From Aequoribacter fuscus (GTDB lineage: Bacteria > Pseudomonadota > Gammaproteobacteria > Pseudomonadales > Halieaceae): DNA of 64,000 nt. Made by a program: the position numbers and the translations under genes. Location of the stretch: NCBI RefSeq assembly GCF_009910365.1, contig NZ_CP036423.1:496001-560000 (forward strand). The letters run 5' to 3'. The notes under the pieces were generated by a model, which saw only the letters and a list, made by a program, of their open reading frames with translations, was not told the DNA's origin and searched no databases. This document shows, piece after piece, positions 1 to 8,490 of the stretch (the first letter of the stretch is position 1; each line of letters opens with the position of its first letter).

Positions 1-897
1 GGAGAACCTTTAGATCACACCTTGATCTTTGGTCCTCCTGGTTTGGGTAAGACGACCTTGGCATCAATTATTGCCAATGAAATGGGAGTGTCATTAAAAA
101 CCACATCGGGTCCTGTGTTGGATAAAGCGGGTGATATTGCAGCTTTGATGACGAATTTAGAGCCTGGCGATGTGTTGTTTATTGATGAGATTCACCGTTT
201 GAGCCCCTTTGTAGAAGAAGTTCTTTATCCGGCGATGGAGGACTACCAGCTCGATATTATGATCGGTGAGGGGCCCGCGGCACGCTCCATTAAACTGGAT
301 TTACCGCCGTTTACACTGGTCGGAGCGACTACGCGCGCGGGTTTGTTGACTTCACCCTTGCGTGACCGATTTGGCATTGTACAACGTCTAGAATTTTACA
401 ACGTTGCAGATTTGGCCACCATTGTGGCGCGTTCAGCCAAGATTATGGGCGTTGATATGGAGGAGGGTGGCGCGGTTGAAGTCGCACGCCGTTCGCGCGG
501 AACCCCGCGTATCGCTAACCGTTTGCTGCGCCGTGTTCGAGATTTTGCGGAAGTCAAAGGCGACGGCATCGTTACGCAGACTATTGCCGATCGTGCCTTG
601 GATATGCTGAACGTTGATGTGCAAGGGTTTGATCACCTCGATCGTCGTTTATTGCTGGCTATGATCGAGAAGTTCGACGGTGGCCCCGTTGGGGTGGAGA
701 GTTTGGCGGCGGCCATTTCAGAAGAACGGGGTACCATCGAGGATGTGATTGAGCCTTATTTGATTCAGCAGGGTTATATGATGCGGACACCCCGAGGGCG
801 AATGGTGACTCGCAATGCCTATTTGCATTTCGGGTTGGATGTTAAAGGCGCTTTGAGCCCGCAGAGCGAACTGCCAATCGATGGTGTCAGTGAATGA
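1..897 (+). CDS. ruvB: Holliday junction branch migration helicase RuvB (5' end cut off by window)
   Basis: AAA+ ATPase motor of the RuvABC complex, which drives branch migration of Holliday junctions in recombinational repair. The frame is open from base 1, so the N-terminal ~50 residues lie outside the window; the TTG at 22 is internal, not a start. Visible in order: Walker A GPPGLGKT (fragment residues 11-18), Walker B FIDEIHRL, sensor 1 GATTRAG, the arginine-finger region LRDRFG, and a C-terminal winged helix ending [12 protein letters not shown]. Similarity to E. coli RuvB is near line-for-line from memory. The stop overlaps the ybgC start by 4 bp (ATGA), so the two are translationally coupled. 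The order ruvB-ybgC-tolQ is typical of gammaproteobacteria. Confidence 0.97.
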   Translation, partial: GEPLDHTLIFGPPGLGKTTLASIIANEMGVSLKTTSGPVLDKAGDIAALMTNLEPGDVLFIDEIHRLSPFVEEVLYPAMEDYQLDIMIGEGPAARSIKLDLPPFTLVGATTRAGLLTSPLRDRFGIVQRLEFYNVADLATIVARSAKIMGVDMEEGGAVEVARRSRGTPRIANRLLRRVRDFAEVKGDGIVTQTIADRALDMLNVDVQGFDHLDRRLLLAMIEKFDGGPVGVESLAAAISEERGTIEDVIEPYLIQQGYMMRTPRGRMVTRNAYLHFGLDVKGALSPQSELPIDGVSE

Positions 898-1304
898 ATC
901 GGTTCGCGTTGCCTGTTCGAGTCTACATCGAGGACACCGATGCTGGCGGTATCGTTTATTACGTGAATTACCTCAAGTTCATGGAGCGTGCACGCACTGA
1001 ATTCATGCGCACATTGGGCTTTGGTAAAGAGGGCATTTTTAATGATGGCCTTATGTTTGTGGTGCGTGATGTCAAAATTCGGTACCTCAGCAGTGCAGTG
1101 TTGGATGACGACTTGCACGTTACGGCAGAGCCCACGCTAGCGAAAGGTGCCCGTTTTATCGTTCGTCAGGCGGTGTACCGAAACGATGAACTCTTGGCAG
1201 ATGCACTTGTCGAATGTGCATGCGTCAATCGAACGACTCAAACCCCAGTGCGCTTGCCTACAGTTATGCATGATGCGCTATTAAAAGTCATGAATGGAGG
1301 CTAA
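894..1304 (+). CDS. ybgC: Tol-Pal associated acyl-CoA thioesterase YbgC
   Basis: Hotdog-fold thioesterase of the 4-hydroxybenzoyl-CoA thioesterase family, normally the first gene of the tol-pal cluster. At 136 aa it has family-typical length. The N-terminal block [16 protein letters not shown] carries the conserved aspartate and the helix start seen in YbgC; the motif FMERARTEF follows. It overlaps ruvB by 4 bp upstream and lies 3 bp before tolQ. The family hydrolyses short or malonyl-type acyl-CoAs; its exact link to Tol-Pal is unsettled. Assignment rests on motif plus synteny. Confidence 0.93.
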   Translation: MNRFALPVRVYIEDTDAGGIVYYVNYLKFMERARTEFMRTLGFGKEGIFNDGLMFVVRDVKIRYLSSAVLDDDLHVTAEPTLAKGARFIVRQAVYRNDELLADALVECACVNRTTQTPVRLPTVMHDALLKVMNGG

Positions 1305-1307
1305 GTC

Positions 1308-2018
1308 TTGGAAGAGCAGTTAAGTTTGTTGGATCTAGTGCTGGAAGCCAGTCTTACGGTACAAGCCGTGATGGCCATGCTGGTACTCGCATCGATAACC
1401 TCATGGTTCATGATTGTGAAACGTGGCTTATATTTTCAGCGCGCTAAATCTGCGATGCTGGATTTTGAAGACGCCTTTTGGTCGGGTTCAGACTTGTCGT
1501 CGCTCTACAAAGATGGCTCGGAGCGAGCAGCGAATGGCGAACTCATTCTTGGCATGGAGAGCTTGTTCCGTGCGGGCTTTAAAGAGTTTTCGCGCTTGGC
1601 ACAGCAACCTGAAATGGATGCTGACGCCATTCTAGAAGGAGCGCGACGGGCCATGCGAGTTGCGATGTTGCGCGAGGAGGAGCGGTTAGAGCAAAACTTG
1701 TCCTTTCTGGCGTCGGTGGGCTCGACCAGTCCTTACATCGGTTTGTTTGGAACAGTGTGGGGTATTATGCATTCGTTTCGAGGTCTGGCCAGCAGCTCTC
1801 AGGCAACGCTTGCTACCGTAGCTCCTGGTATTTCTGAAGCTCTGGTCGCGACGGCTATGGGCTTGTTTGCCGCGATCCCCGCCGTGCTTGCGTACAACCG
1901 CTACACTGCCAGAGTGGATGTATTCGTGAACCGCTACGATACCTTTATGGACGAGTTTTCAGGTTTGCTGTATCGCCAAGCTTATGCCTTAAAGCAGCGT
2001 CAGCAGGAGCAAGCCTGA
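1308..2018 (+). CDS. tolQ: Tol-Pal system proton channel protein TolQ
   Basis: Inner-membrane proton-channel subunit of the Tol-Pal machine that constricts the outer membrane at division (ExbB/MotA family). 236 aa with three hydrophobic segments: about residues 14-36, 135-160 (containing YIGLFGTVWGIMHSF, the family signature) and 178-199 (TAMGLFAAIPAVLAYN). Starts with TTG directly after a GGAGG-like element in the end of ybgC (aatggaggctaag). One base separates it from tolR. Length and motif order match TolQ rather than ExbB, and tolR-tolA-tolB-pal follow. Confidence 0.96.
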   Translation: MEEQLSLLDLVLEASLTVQAVMAMLVLASITSWFMIVKRGLYFQRAKSAMLDFEDAFWSGSDLSSLYKDGSERAANGELILGMESLFRAGFKEFSRLAQQPEMDADAILEGARRAMRVAMLREEERLEQNLSFLASVGSTSPYIGLFGTVWGIMHSFRGLASSSQATLATVAPGISEALVATAMGLFAAIPAVLAYNRYTARVDVFVNRYDTFMDEFSGLLYRQAYALKQRQQEQA

Positions 2019-2019
2019 T

Positions 2020-2439
2020 ATGGCAGGGCGCAAGCGCTTACGACCAGTCGCTGAAATTAACGTTGTGCCGTATATCGACGTCATGCTGGTGTTGCTTATT
2101 ATTTTTATGGTGACAGCACCACTGTTGATGCAAGGCGTCGAGGTCGAATTGCCCAAGGCCGAAGCCCAAGCTGTTGATAGCGATGACAGTGAGCCGTTGA
2201 TCGCCTCGATAAAAGCCAACGGCGAGTTGTATCTTAACGTGGGCGGCGATGAGTCCGCAGCGATCACAATGGAAACCCTTCAGCGTCGAGTCGGCGCTGT
2301 GCTCCGCGCGAATCCCAATAAACCTGTTCTAGTATGGGGTGATCAAGCCGTGCCCTACGGTCAAGTTGTCAACTTGATGGTGGCTTTGCAGGCCTCCGGC
2401 GCAGCCAATGTTGGCTTGGTGACGGAGTCTCCAGAGTGA
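2020..2439 (+). CDS. tolR: Tol-Pal system protein TolR
   Basis: Partner of TolQ in the proton channel (ExbD/TolR family). 139 aa: a short basic N-terminus, one membrane helix at about residues 16-38 with the essential proton-carrying aspartate at D20 (motif PYIDVMLVLLIIF), then a periplasmic domain. It begins one base after the tolQ stop and its own stop overlaps the GTG of tolA (GTGA), indicating coupled translation. Confidence 0.95.
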   Translation: MAGRKRLRPVAEINVVPYIDVMLVLLIIFMVTAPLLMQGVEVELPKAEAQAVDSDDSEPLIASIKANGELYLNVGGDESAAITMETLQRRVGAVLRANPNKPVLVWGDQAVPYGQVVNLMVALQASGAANVGLVTESPE

Positions 2440-3188
2440 TACGGCTCTGGTATGCCTTAGTCGACGGCCTAGTGCCGGTCACCGTTACGGTTGTGATTCA
2501 TGGCTTGGGTCTGCTGATGTTGCTCATTAACTGGAATTCGGTCATTCCTGAGTACTACGAAACCACGAAGCCCACCCAAGTGATTAGCGCCAAGCTGGTG
2601 GACGTAGCCTCCATTCCTAAGTCTAAGCCCAAACGCTCGATTACCGATGTCATTCCTAATCGACCATCGACTCAGGAATTAAACCAGCAGTCGCAGCAAA
2701 TCAATACCAAGCCTATTGATACCAAAGTCAGTGCAGCCACCCCCGTGATACCTAAAGAGACGGTTGCGCCGGGTGCACAGCCTAAAACCCCTAATCCCGC
2801 TCAGCGCTTTACCGCGGAAGAGCTCGCTAGGTTGACTAAAACCAACATTGATCAGAGTTTGGCGGCCGAGGGCGATTCGTCGGAACAAGACCTTACTGCC
2901 AGCTATACGGCCTTGATCCGTCAAACGGTCGTGAATTACTGGTCTCGCCCCCCGAGTGCTCGCAACGGCATGCAAACCGTTTTACAGTTGCAGTTGATAC
3001 CCACTGGGGACATCGTGGGGGTGACGGTGGTGCAAAGTAGCGGCGATGCGGCATTTGATCGTTCGGCGGTGAATGCGGTAGAAAAGGCTGCTCGGTTCCC
3101 TGAGTTGCAGAAGCTCCCACCTCGGGAATTCGAGAAGACGTTCCGACGTTTTAAGTTATTGTTCAAACCAGAGGACTTGCGATACTAA
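2436..3188 (+). CDS. tolA: Tol-Pal system protein TolA
   Basis: Inner-membrane-anchored rod that transmits TolQR energy to Pal across the periplasm. It starts at a GTG overlapping the tolR stop. The membrane helix spans residues ~13-33 and keeps a histidine at position 22, as in E. coli TolA. A Pro/Gln/Lys-rich linker (~45-140) and a C-terminal TonB-like domain (~150-250) follow. At 250 aa it is much shorter than the 421-aa E. coli protein because the helical Ala/Lys stalk is nearly absent; this is common outside enterics. The stop overlaps tolB by one base. Confidence 0.9.
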   Translation: MIRLWYALVDGLVPVTVTVVIHGLGLLMLLINWNSVIPEYYETTKPTQVISAKLVDVASIPKSKPKRSITDVIPNRPSTQELNQQSQQINTKPIDTKVSAATPVIPKETVAPGAQPKTPNPAQRFTAEELARLTKTNIDQSLAAEGDSSEQDLTASYTALIRQTVVNYWSRPPSARNGMQTVLQLQLIPTGDIVGVTVVQSSGDAAFDRSAVNAVEKAARFPELQKLPPREFEKTFRRFKLLFKPEDLRY

Positions 3189-4489
3189 TGAAGGCGTTTT
3201 TTTTGTCAGTGGTTGTTTCAGTCGCCACGTTCTTGAGTCCGGTCGCGCGCGCTGAGTTGGTCATCGAAATCACCCAAGGTATCGACAACCCCACGGTGAT
3301 CGCAATATCGCCATTTGCTTGGGAGGGGCCCGGTGTCGCCCCAGAGGACGTGGCTTTCGTGATTCAAAACGACCTGTACCGCAGCGGTCAATTCGCCCCC
3401 GTGGCACGGGAAAATATGCTGGGTACGCCCTCTCGTGATGAGGACATCTTTTTTCGCGATTGGCGCATGGTGAACGCACAGTATCTGTTAATTGGTCGGT
3501 TGAGCGGCGAACAAACCCTGACCGCGGACTTTGCGTTGTACGACGTCAATAAGCAAACCTTGGTGATTCAAGGCAGCGAACAAGCCGTTAGAGGCGAAGT
3601 GCGAACGCTGGCGCATCGTATTGCGGATCGAGTTTATACCGCTCTGACCGGTATACCCGGCGCCTTTGCAACGAAATTGTTGTACGTCGCGGTGACTCCT
3701 ATTCCCGGCGAGAAAGACTATTACGAACTGACGTTAGCGGATTCTGATGGGGCGCGCCCGCGAGTCTTGCTCGCTTCGCGTGAGCCGATCTTGGCGCCGA
3801 CGTGGTCTCCCGATGCCACCGAAATTGCTTACGTATCGTTTGAAACGTCGCGCCCAGCGATTTTTCGGCAGAATCTTCAAACCGGTGCTCGCGAGCAGCT
3901 CACTGCGTTTAGGGGACTCAATGGCTCACCCAGTTGGTCACCTGACGGTAAGCGCATGGCAATGGTGTTGTCGAAAGATGGTAACCCCGATATCTACGTG
4001 CTTGATCTAGAAACCTATGCTCTAGAGCGCATTACTCGGCATTACGATATCGATACCGAACCTACCTGGATGCCCGACGGTAAGTCATTGCTGTTCACCT
4101 CTGACCGCCCGGGTCGGCCTCAAATTTATCGCTACGATTTTGTCACCGGATTGACCGACCGCGTGACGTACGAGGGCAGTTACAACGCCCGTGCCCGCGT
4201 TGCTCAAGACGGTCGCAATGTGGTGTTAGTACACCAGCAGGACGGCGACTATAAAATCGCCGTATTAGATTTAGAAACACGTCGCTTAACGGCGCTAACT
4301 TCTACAGATTTAGATGAGAGTCCGAGTATCGCACCCAATGGGTCTATGGTACTCTATGCAACGAAACAAGCGGGGCGAGGCATCTTAGCCGCAGTCTCGG
4401 TAGACGGTGGCGCGCGATTTAATCTTCCAGCGCGTGATGGCGAGGTTCGAGAGCCCTCGTGGTCACCGTACCTGCCAAAGACACCCTGA
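3188..4489 (+). CDS. tolB: Tol-Pal system periplasmic beta-propeller TolB
   Basis: Periplasmic protein that binds Pal and receives TolA. 433 aa: signal peptide of ~22 residues ending at ARA, an N-terminal alpha/beta domain, then a six-bladed WD40-like propeller with repeated PTWSPD/PSWSPDG/PTWMPDG motifs every ~44 residues between about residues 200 and 430. The ATG overlaps the tolA stop by 1 bp. Length and repeats match TolB closely. Confidence 0.96.
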   Translation: MKAFFLSVVVSVATFLSPVARAELVIEITQGIDNPTVIAISPFAWEGPGVAPEDVAFVIQNDLYRSGQFAPVARENMLGTPSRDEDIFFRDWRMVNAQYLLIGRLSGEQTLTADFALYDVNKQTLVIQGSEQAVRGEVRTLAHRIADRVYTALTGIPGAFATKLLYVAVTPIPGEKDYYELTLADSDGARPRVLLASREPILAPTWSPDATEIAYVSFETSRPAIFRQNLQTGAREQLTAFRGLNGSPSWSPDGKRMAMVLSKDGNPDIYVLDLETYALERITRHYDIDTEPTWMPDGKSLLFTSDRPGRPQIYRYDFVTGLTDRVTYEGSYNARARVAQDGRNVVLVHQQDGDYKIAVLDLETRRLTALTSTDLDESPSIAPNGSMVLYATKQAGRGILAAVSVDGGARFNLPARDGEVREPSWSPYLPKTP

Positions 4490-4530
4490 TTGATACGGAT
4501 TAACAAACCCTTCGTGAAAAGGAAAATCGC

Positions 4531-5079
4531 ATGAAACAGCTTCCTCAATTTCGCCAGTTAGTCACCGTCGCTTTTTTAAGCGTATTTCTAGCCGCTTGCG
4601 CTGGAAACGACACAAAAGAGCAAGAGGCAGCGGCAGCGCAAGCAGCAGCTGAAGCCGCAGCACAAGCGGAGGCCGATGCGGCAGCAGCGCAAGCGGCTAA
4701 AGAGCGCGCTGAAGCGCAGGTTGCGGCGGAACTTCGCCGTTTGCAAGATGATGCCCGTATGGCCGGCAGTGTTGTTTATTTTGAGTTCGATAGCTCGACC
4801 CTAACTGATACAGGACGAGCAGTTCTAGATAAGCACGTAGCGTTACTGAAAAACACCGGTGCATCAGTGCGCCTCGAAGGCCACACTGACGAGCGTGGCA
4901 CTCGCGAGTACAACATGGCATTGGGTGAGCGCCGTGCGAACGCAGTGCGCGACTACATGATGGTCAAAGGCATCCCCGGCTACCGTTTAGAGAGCATCAG
5001 CTTCGGTGAAGAGAAGCCCGTGTCGTACGGCTCAAGTGAAGTGAGCTGGTCACAAAACCGTCGCGTCGAGATCAAGTAA
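4531..5079 (+). CDS. pal: Peptidoglycan-associated lipoprotein Pal
   Basis: Outer-membrane lipoprotein that ties the envelope to peptidoglycan and binds TolB. 182 aa with a lipoprotein signal whose lipobox LAAC puts the acylated cysteine at C23. An unusually Ala/Gln/Glu-rich linker (~29-68) precedes the OmpA-like peptidoglycan-binding domain (~75-182), which holds YFEFDSSTL and GHTDERGTREYN. It lies 41 bp after tolB, with a purine-rich ribosome site (aaaaggaaaa) just upstream of ATG. Confidence 0.96.
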   Translation: MKQLPQFRQLVTVAFLSVFLAACAGNDTKEQEAAAAQAAAEAAAQAEADAAAAQAAKERAEAQVAAELRRLQDDARMAGSVVYFEFDSSTLTDTGRAVLDKHVALLKNTGASVRLEGHTDERGTREYNMALGERRANAVRDYMMVKGIPGYRLESISFGEEKPVSYGSSEVSWSQNRRVEIK

Positions 5080-5091
5080 GCGGCGTTAAAA

Positions 5092-5979
5092 ATGCAAAAA
5101 GCACTCGGAGCGTTAAGCGCGTTATTCTTAAGTGTTAGCGTTTTGGCTCAGGATTTTATTGATCTTGAGTCGGAACGCGCTCGCCCCAGTACCTCACCAC
5201 TGGTATCGGAAGCGCAGCCCGACGGGGAGGACGTCGTTCGTCCCATCGCTGTGCCCCAAGGGTCAGTCAGCTATGGCCTCAATGGCCAGATCGCAACCAC
5301 TAAGCCAAGTGTATTGGTACAGGATAACGCGACCAACGCGGCCTCAGATCCAGGATCTTTGTTCGTTCAGGTTCAACGTTTGGCCGACGAAGTCCGTCGT
5401 TTAAACGGCGTGGTGGAAGAGCAGGCCTATCAGATAAAAACCCTGCAGCAACAAAGTCTTGAACGCTACATGGATATCGATCGGCGACTTGCTGGCGGCG
5501 CCGTCAGCACAACGGCCCCAGCGCAATCCAATGCAGTGATGCAAGAGGCTGTCTCAGCGCCCGTCACAGCATCCGATTCTGCTACCCCACCGGCTGATGC
5601 GAAAGAAGAACCCGCCTACCTAGCCGCGCGCCAGTTGGTGTACGACCGCAAGTTTGATGATGCTGTCGCCTCATTTAATGAGTTTTTGTTGGACTACCCA
5701 GATGGCGCGTATGCTCCCAACGCACACTACTGGCTCGGTGAATTGTATTTGGTGCTTGAACAGCCAAATTTGGAGCTGTCGCGCCAAGCCTTTCAGTTAT
5801 TGCTAGATCTGTACCCGCAGCACAATAAGGTGCCTGATGCGAGCTTTAAACTGGCTACGGTATATTTCGCGAAAGGCAATGCCGAGCGCGCCAAGACGAT
5901 GCTTGAAGCGGTTATAGCGACTTACCCGAAACAGCCCGTGGCCGAACTTGCCAAAAAGTTTTTGGCTGACAAATACTAA
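5092..5979 (+). CDS. cpoB: Cell division coordinator CpoB (YbgF)
   Basis: Periplasmic protein that links peptidoglycan synthesis (PBP1B) with Tol-Pal constriction in E. coli. 295 aa: signal peptide ending near VLAQ, a low-complexity stretch, a coiled-coil trimerisation segment (~85-125, motif VQRLADEVRRLNGVVEEQ), a Ser/Thr/Ala linker and three TPR-like repeats (~170-295; motifs YPDGAYAPNAHYWLGELY and YPQHNKVPDASFKLA). It is the last gene of the tol-pal block and queE starts one base after its stop. Confidence 0.93.
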   Translation: MQKALGALSALFLSVSVLAQDFIDLESERARPSTSPLVSEAQPDGEDVVRPIAVPQGSVSYGLNGQIATTKPSVLVQDNATNAASDPGSLFVQVQRLADEVRRLNGVVEEQAYQIKTLQQQSLERYMDIDRRLAGGAVSTTAPAQSNAVMQEAVSAPVTASDSATPPADAKEEPAYLAARQLVYDRKFDDAVASFNEFLLDYPDGAYAPNAHYWLGELYLVLEQPNLELSRQAFQLLLDLYPQHNKVPDASFKLATVYFAKGNAERAKTMLEAVIATYPKQPVAELAKKFLADKY

Positions 5980-5980
5980 A

Positions 5981-6673
5981 ATGAATCACGCATCAACGTC
6001 GGGCGTGAAACAGGCGAGCGCGCCCCGAAATCAGACCTTACGCATCAGCGAGATTTTTTATAGCCTTCAGGGCGAGACTCGTACTTTAGGGTTACCTACC
6101 GTCTTTATCCGTCTAACGGGTTGTCCGCTACGCTGTGTTTATTGCGATACCGAGTATGCCTTCCATGGCGGTACACAAATTGCGTTAGGCGATATTCTGG
6201 AACAAGCTGCGGCGTTTAATACGCGTTTCGTGACGGTCACGGGGGGTGAGCCTTTGGCTCAACCCAATTGCTGGCCTTTGCTGCAAATGCTCTGTGATGA
6301 AGGTTATGAAGTCTCTCTGGAGACTTCGGGCGCTTTGTCGGTCGCAGACGTTGATGCGCGCGTGGTTAAGGTTTTAGATCTAAAGACGCCGGGCTCTGGC
6401 GAGTCTCACAGGAATGACTACGAGAATATTGCGCTGTTAAACCTGCACGATCAGGTCAAGTTCGTGATTACCGATCGTGAAGACTACGACTGGGCTCGAT
6501 TTAAAGTAGACGAATTGGGTTTGGTAGGGCGAGTATCAGACATACTGTTCTCTCCGGTGCACGGTAAGTTAACACCCACGCAGTTGGCCGACTGGATTTT
6601 GGCCGATCGACTCCCTGTGCGTTTTCAGTTACAACTACATAAGTTACTTTGGAATGATGAACCAGGACGCTAA
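5981..6673 (+). CDS. queE: 7-carboxy-7-deazaguanine synthase QueE
   Basis: Radical SAM enzyme that converts 6-carboxytetrahydropterin to 7-carboxy-7-deazaguanine on the way to queuosine. 230 aa. The family cluster motif CxxxCxxC is [15 protein letters not shown]; nearby motifs are FYSLQGE, VTGGEP and [10 protein letters not shown] chose the ATG at 5981, one base after the cpoB stop; the longer frame from 5948 would overlap cpoB by 32 bp and adds no conserved sequence. The 3' end overlaps queC by 20 bp. Confidence 0.94.
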   Translation: MNHASTSGVKQASAPRNQTLRISEIFYSLQGETRTLGLPTVFIRLTGCPLRCVYCDTEYAFHGGTQIALGDILEQAAAFNTRFVTVTGGEPLAQPNCWPLLQMLCDEGYEVSLETSGALSVADVDARVVKVLDLKTPGSGESHRNDYENIALLNLHDQVKFVITDREDYDWARFKVDELGLVGRVSDILFSPVHGKLTPTQLADWILADRLPVRFQLQLHKLLWNDEPGR

Positions 6674-7352
6674 TGCCTTACCCAAAGCCGTGATACTGGT
6701 CTCGGGAGGCTTAGACTCGGCTACCGTGCTGGCCATGGCGCATGCTCAAGGTTTTGAGTGCTATACACTGAGTTTCGACTACGGGCAGCGGCACCGTGCA
6801 GAACTCATTGCGGCGGAACGTATTTCGGCAGGTTACCCTGATGTGACTCACAAAGTGGTGACTTTGAACTTGGATTCGATCGGCGGATCCGCATTAACGG
6901 ATACTGCTATCGCGGTACCAGAGTCGCCAACCGAGGGTATTCCTATTACTTATGTGCCAGCGCGCAATACGATCTTCTTGTCGATTGCGTTAGGCTGGGC
7001 TGAAGTCCTTGGCGCGCTCGATATTTTTATTGGCGTAAACGCTGTGGATTATTCAGGTTATCCCGATTGTCGGCCTGAATTCATTTCGGCTTACGAATCA
7101 CTGGCGAATGTTGCGACGAAGGCGGGTGTTGAGGGCAATCATTTGCGGATTCAGGCGCCTTTGTCGAATTTATCTAAGGCAGAGATTATTCAGCAGGGTA
7201 GCCAGCTAGGCGTTGACTACAGCGCCACGGTCTCGTGCTATCAAGCCGATAATCAAGGCCGCGCGTGTGGATTGTGCGACAGTTGTCGTTTGCGTAAAGA
7301 GGGCTTTGAGTCCGCCGGCGTTGCCGATCCAACACGTTACAAGTTGGCATAA
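6654..7352 (+). CDS. queC: 7-cyano-7-deazaguanine synthase QueC
   Basis: ATP- and ammonia-dependent ligase that turns 7-carboxy-7-deazaguanine into preQ0 for queuosine tRNA modification. 232 aa: PP-loop SGGLDSAT at ~18-25, substrate motif [11 protein letters not shown], and the C-terminal zinc cysteines C-x8-10-CGLCDSC. Overlaps queE, so the two successive pathway steps are co-translated. Either ATG at 6654 or 6657 could be the start. A 34-bp gap separates the stop from the tRNA-Lys promoter. Confidence 0.95.
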   Translation: MMNQDANALPKAVILVSGGLDSATVLAMAHAQGFECYTLSFDYGQRHRAELIAAERISAGYPDVTHKVVTLNLDSIGGSALTDTAIAVPESPTEGIPITYVPARNTIFLSIALGWAEVLGALDIFIGVNAVDYSGYPDCRPEFISAYESLANVATKAGVEGNHLRIQAPLSNLSKAEIIQQGSQLGVDYSATVSCYQADNQGRACGLCDSCRLRKEGFESAGVADPTRYKLA

Positions 7353-7385
7353 ATCCTTTTAGTCGTTTTTTCTTTACTTTGGGGC

Positions 7386-7413
7386 TTGAGTTTTTCGCGT
7401 AAACCAGTAAAAT
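7386..7413 (+). promoter_or_regulatory. Predicted sigma-70 promoter of tRNA-Lys
   Basis: TTGAGT at 7386-7391, a 16-bp spacer and TAAAAT at 7408-7413, followed by a GC-rich discriminator (tcgcgcc) typical of growth-rate-controlled stable RNA promoters. The expected start lies ~7 nt before the tRNA 5' end. Read from sequence; not tested. Confidence 0.6.
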
Positions 7414-7426
7414 TCGCGCCTCCTCC

Positions 7427-7502
7427 GGGCCGTTAGCTCAGCTGGTAGAGCAGTTGGCTTTTAACCAATTGGTCGCTGGTTCGAATCCAGCACGGCCCAC
7501 CA
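7427..7502 (+). tRNA. tRNA-Lys (anticodon UUU)
   Basis: 76 nt with encoded CCA. Acceptor GGGCCGT pairs with ACGGCCC; D-arm AGCTCAGCTGGTAGAGC; anticodon loop cTTTTAA with anticodon TTT; T-loop GGTTCGAATCC. Nearly identical to E. coli tRNA-Lys from memory. The gene is followed at once by tandem repeats that re-use its last 18 nt. Confidence 0.98.
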
Positions 7503-8135
7503 AACAAATAAAGGCTCGTCGTTAGACGGGCCTTTTTTGTTTGTGGTTAGCCGGTCTGAGATGAGAACCACTTCGACAAACCGCGCTTAAGCGGTTTGGA
7601 CGCGGGAGCGCAGCGACGGCGCCCCATTGGGGTGAGAGGCTGACGCGAGTCAGGCTCGAATCCATCCAGCACGGCCCACCAAACAAATAAAGGCTCGTCG
7701 TTAGACGGGCCTTTTTTATTTGTGGTTAGCCGGTCTGAGATGAGAACCACTTCGACAAACCGCGCTTAAGCGGTTTGGACGCGGGAGCGCAGCGACGGCG
7801 CCCCATTGGGGTGAGAGGCTGACGCGAGTCAGGCTCGAATCCATCCAGCACGGCCCACCAAACAAATGAAGGCTCGTCGTCAGACGGGCCTTTTTTGTTT
7901 GTGGCTAGCCGGTCTGAGATGAGAACCACTTCGACAAACCGCGCTTAAGCGGTTTGGACGCGGGAGCGCAGCGACGGCGCCCCATTGGGGTGAGAGGCTG
8001 ACGCGAGTCAGGCTCGAATCCATCCAGCACGGCCCACCAAACAAATAAAGGCTCGTCGTTAGACGGGCCTTTTTTGTTTGTGGTTAGCCGGTCTGAGATG
8101 AGAACCACTTCGACAAACCGCGCTTAAGCGGTTTG
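7485..8135 (+). repeat. tRNA-Lys-tail tandem repeats, 179-bp unit, 3.6 copies
   Basis: Copies begin at 7485, 7664, 7843 and 8022, an exact 179-bp period. The first 18 nt of every copy (ATCCAGCACGGCCCACCA) are the 3' end of tRNA-Lys; copy 1 starts inside the tRNA itself. Each unit then holds a rho-independent terminator, an 8-bp-arm hairpin (CAAACCGC / GCGGTTTG), a conserved block ending GGCGCCCC-att-GGGGTGAGAG, and a GCTCGAATCC lead-in to the next tail. Copies differ by only a few bases, mainly near the terminator. Copy 4 stops just after GCGGTTTG at 8135, where unrelated sequence begins. The layout resembles the rtT repeats downstream of E. coli tyrT (family knowledge from memory). Confidence 0.95.
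7513..7538 (+). terminator. Rho-independent terminator after tRNA-Lys (repeated in each 179-bp unit)
   Basis: Stem GGCTCGTC / GACGGGCC (8 bp with one G-T pair), loop gtta, then TTTTTT. It starts 10 nt after the CCA end. Equivalent terminators recur at +179, +358 and +537, so three of the four lie beyond the first effective stop. Confidence 0.85.
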
Positions 8136-8428
8136 TATACCGGACACATGGGTAACACTTTTTTCTCAAAAGGATTAAGTGATTGCTCTAACCGCATCTG
8201 CTTCTTTTGAAAGAATTCTGCGTTATCGGCTGCGGCCGCGAGGGGCTCGTCACGCATCAAGGGCGTGATTAACCCGCAGCACAGTGTGCACGCTGAGTCG
8301 TGTAAATCGGTGAATATGTCACACGCTTTCTCGCTATGATCCGAATGGACGATGTACAAAAGTGCCGACCTCCGCTACGTTGAACGCTCTGTCACACAGA
8401 CGGGTGCATCGCCGAAAGGTAGTCTAGT
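8136..8428. other. Intergenic segment with no clear gene; possible insertion-sequence remnant
   Basis: At 8136 the repeat array is cut off and sequence starting TATACCGGACACATGGGTAACA begins. This start looks like a transposon end. The minus frame from ~8260 down to 8140 encodes a short charged peptide (motif EQSLNPFEKKV) that could be the tail of a decayed transposase. There is no intact ORF, terminal repeat partner or target duplication that I can find, so the remnant reading is weak. The remainder up to 8428 shows nothing recognisable. Confidence 0.3.
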
Positions 8429-8459
8429 AAATAGAGCGCCGAAGAGACGGCGTTTATTT
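8429..8459 (+). promoter_or_regulatory. Imperfect hairpin in the leader of the TonB receptor gene
   Basis: AAATA-gag-CGCCG, loop aagaga, CGGCG-tt-TATTT, 31 nt, ending 31 nt before the ATG at 8491. It could be a 5'-UTR structure or an upstream terminator; the following run is A-rich, not T-rich. No known riboswitch is recognised. Confidence 0.4.
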
Positions 8460-8490
8460 CATAAAAAAAATGAGAGGAGCCAGATTGACC

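Noticed and set aside
5948-5980. Longer N-terminus of QueE
   Set aside because: Would overlap cpoB by 32 bp; the ATG at 5981 is one base after the cpoB stop and begins just before conserved sequence.
7547-8108. Three near-identical 67-aa minus-strand frames in tandem
   Set aside because: They are the antisense reading of the 179-bp repeat, recur only because the DNA repeats, span the terminator and tRNA tail, and lack ribosome sites.
7485-8135. CRISPR array
   Set aside because: Direct repeats are 179 bp with no unique spacers, and no cas genes are present.
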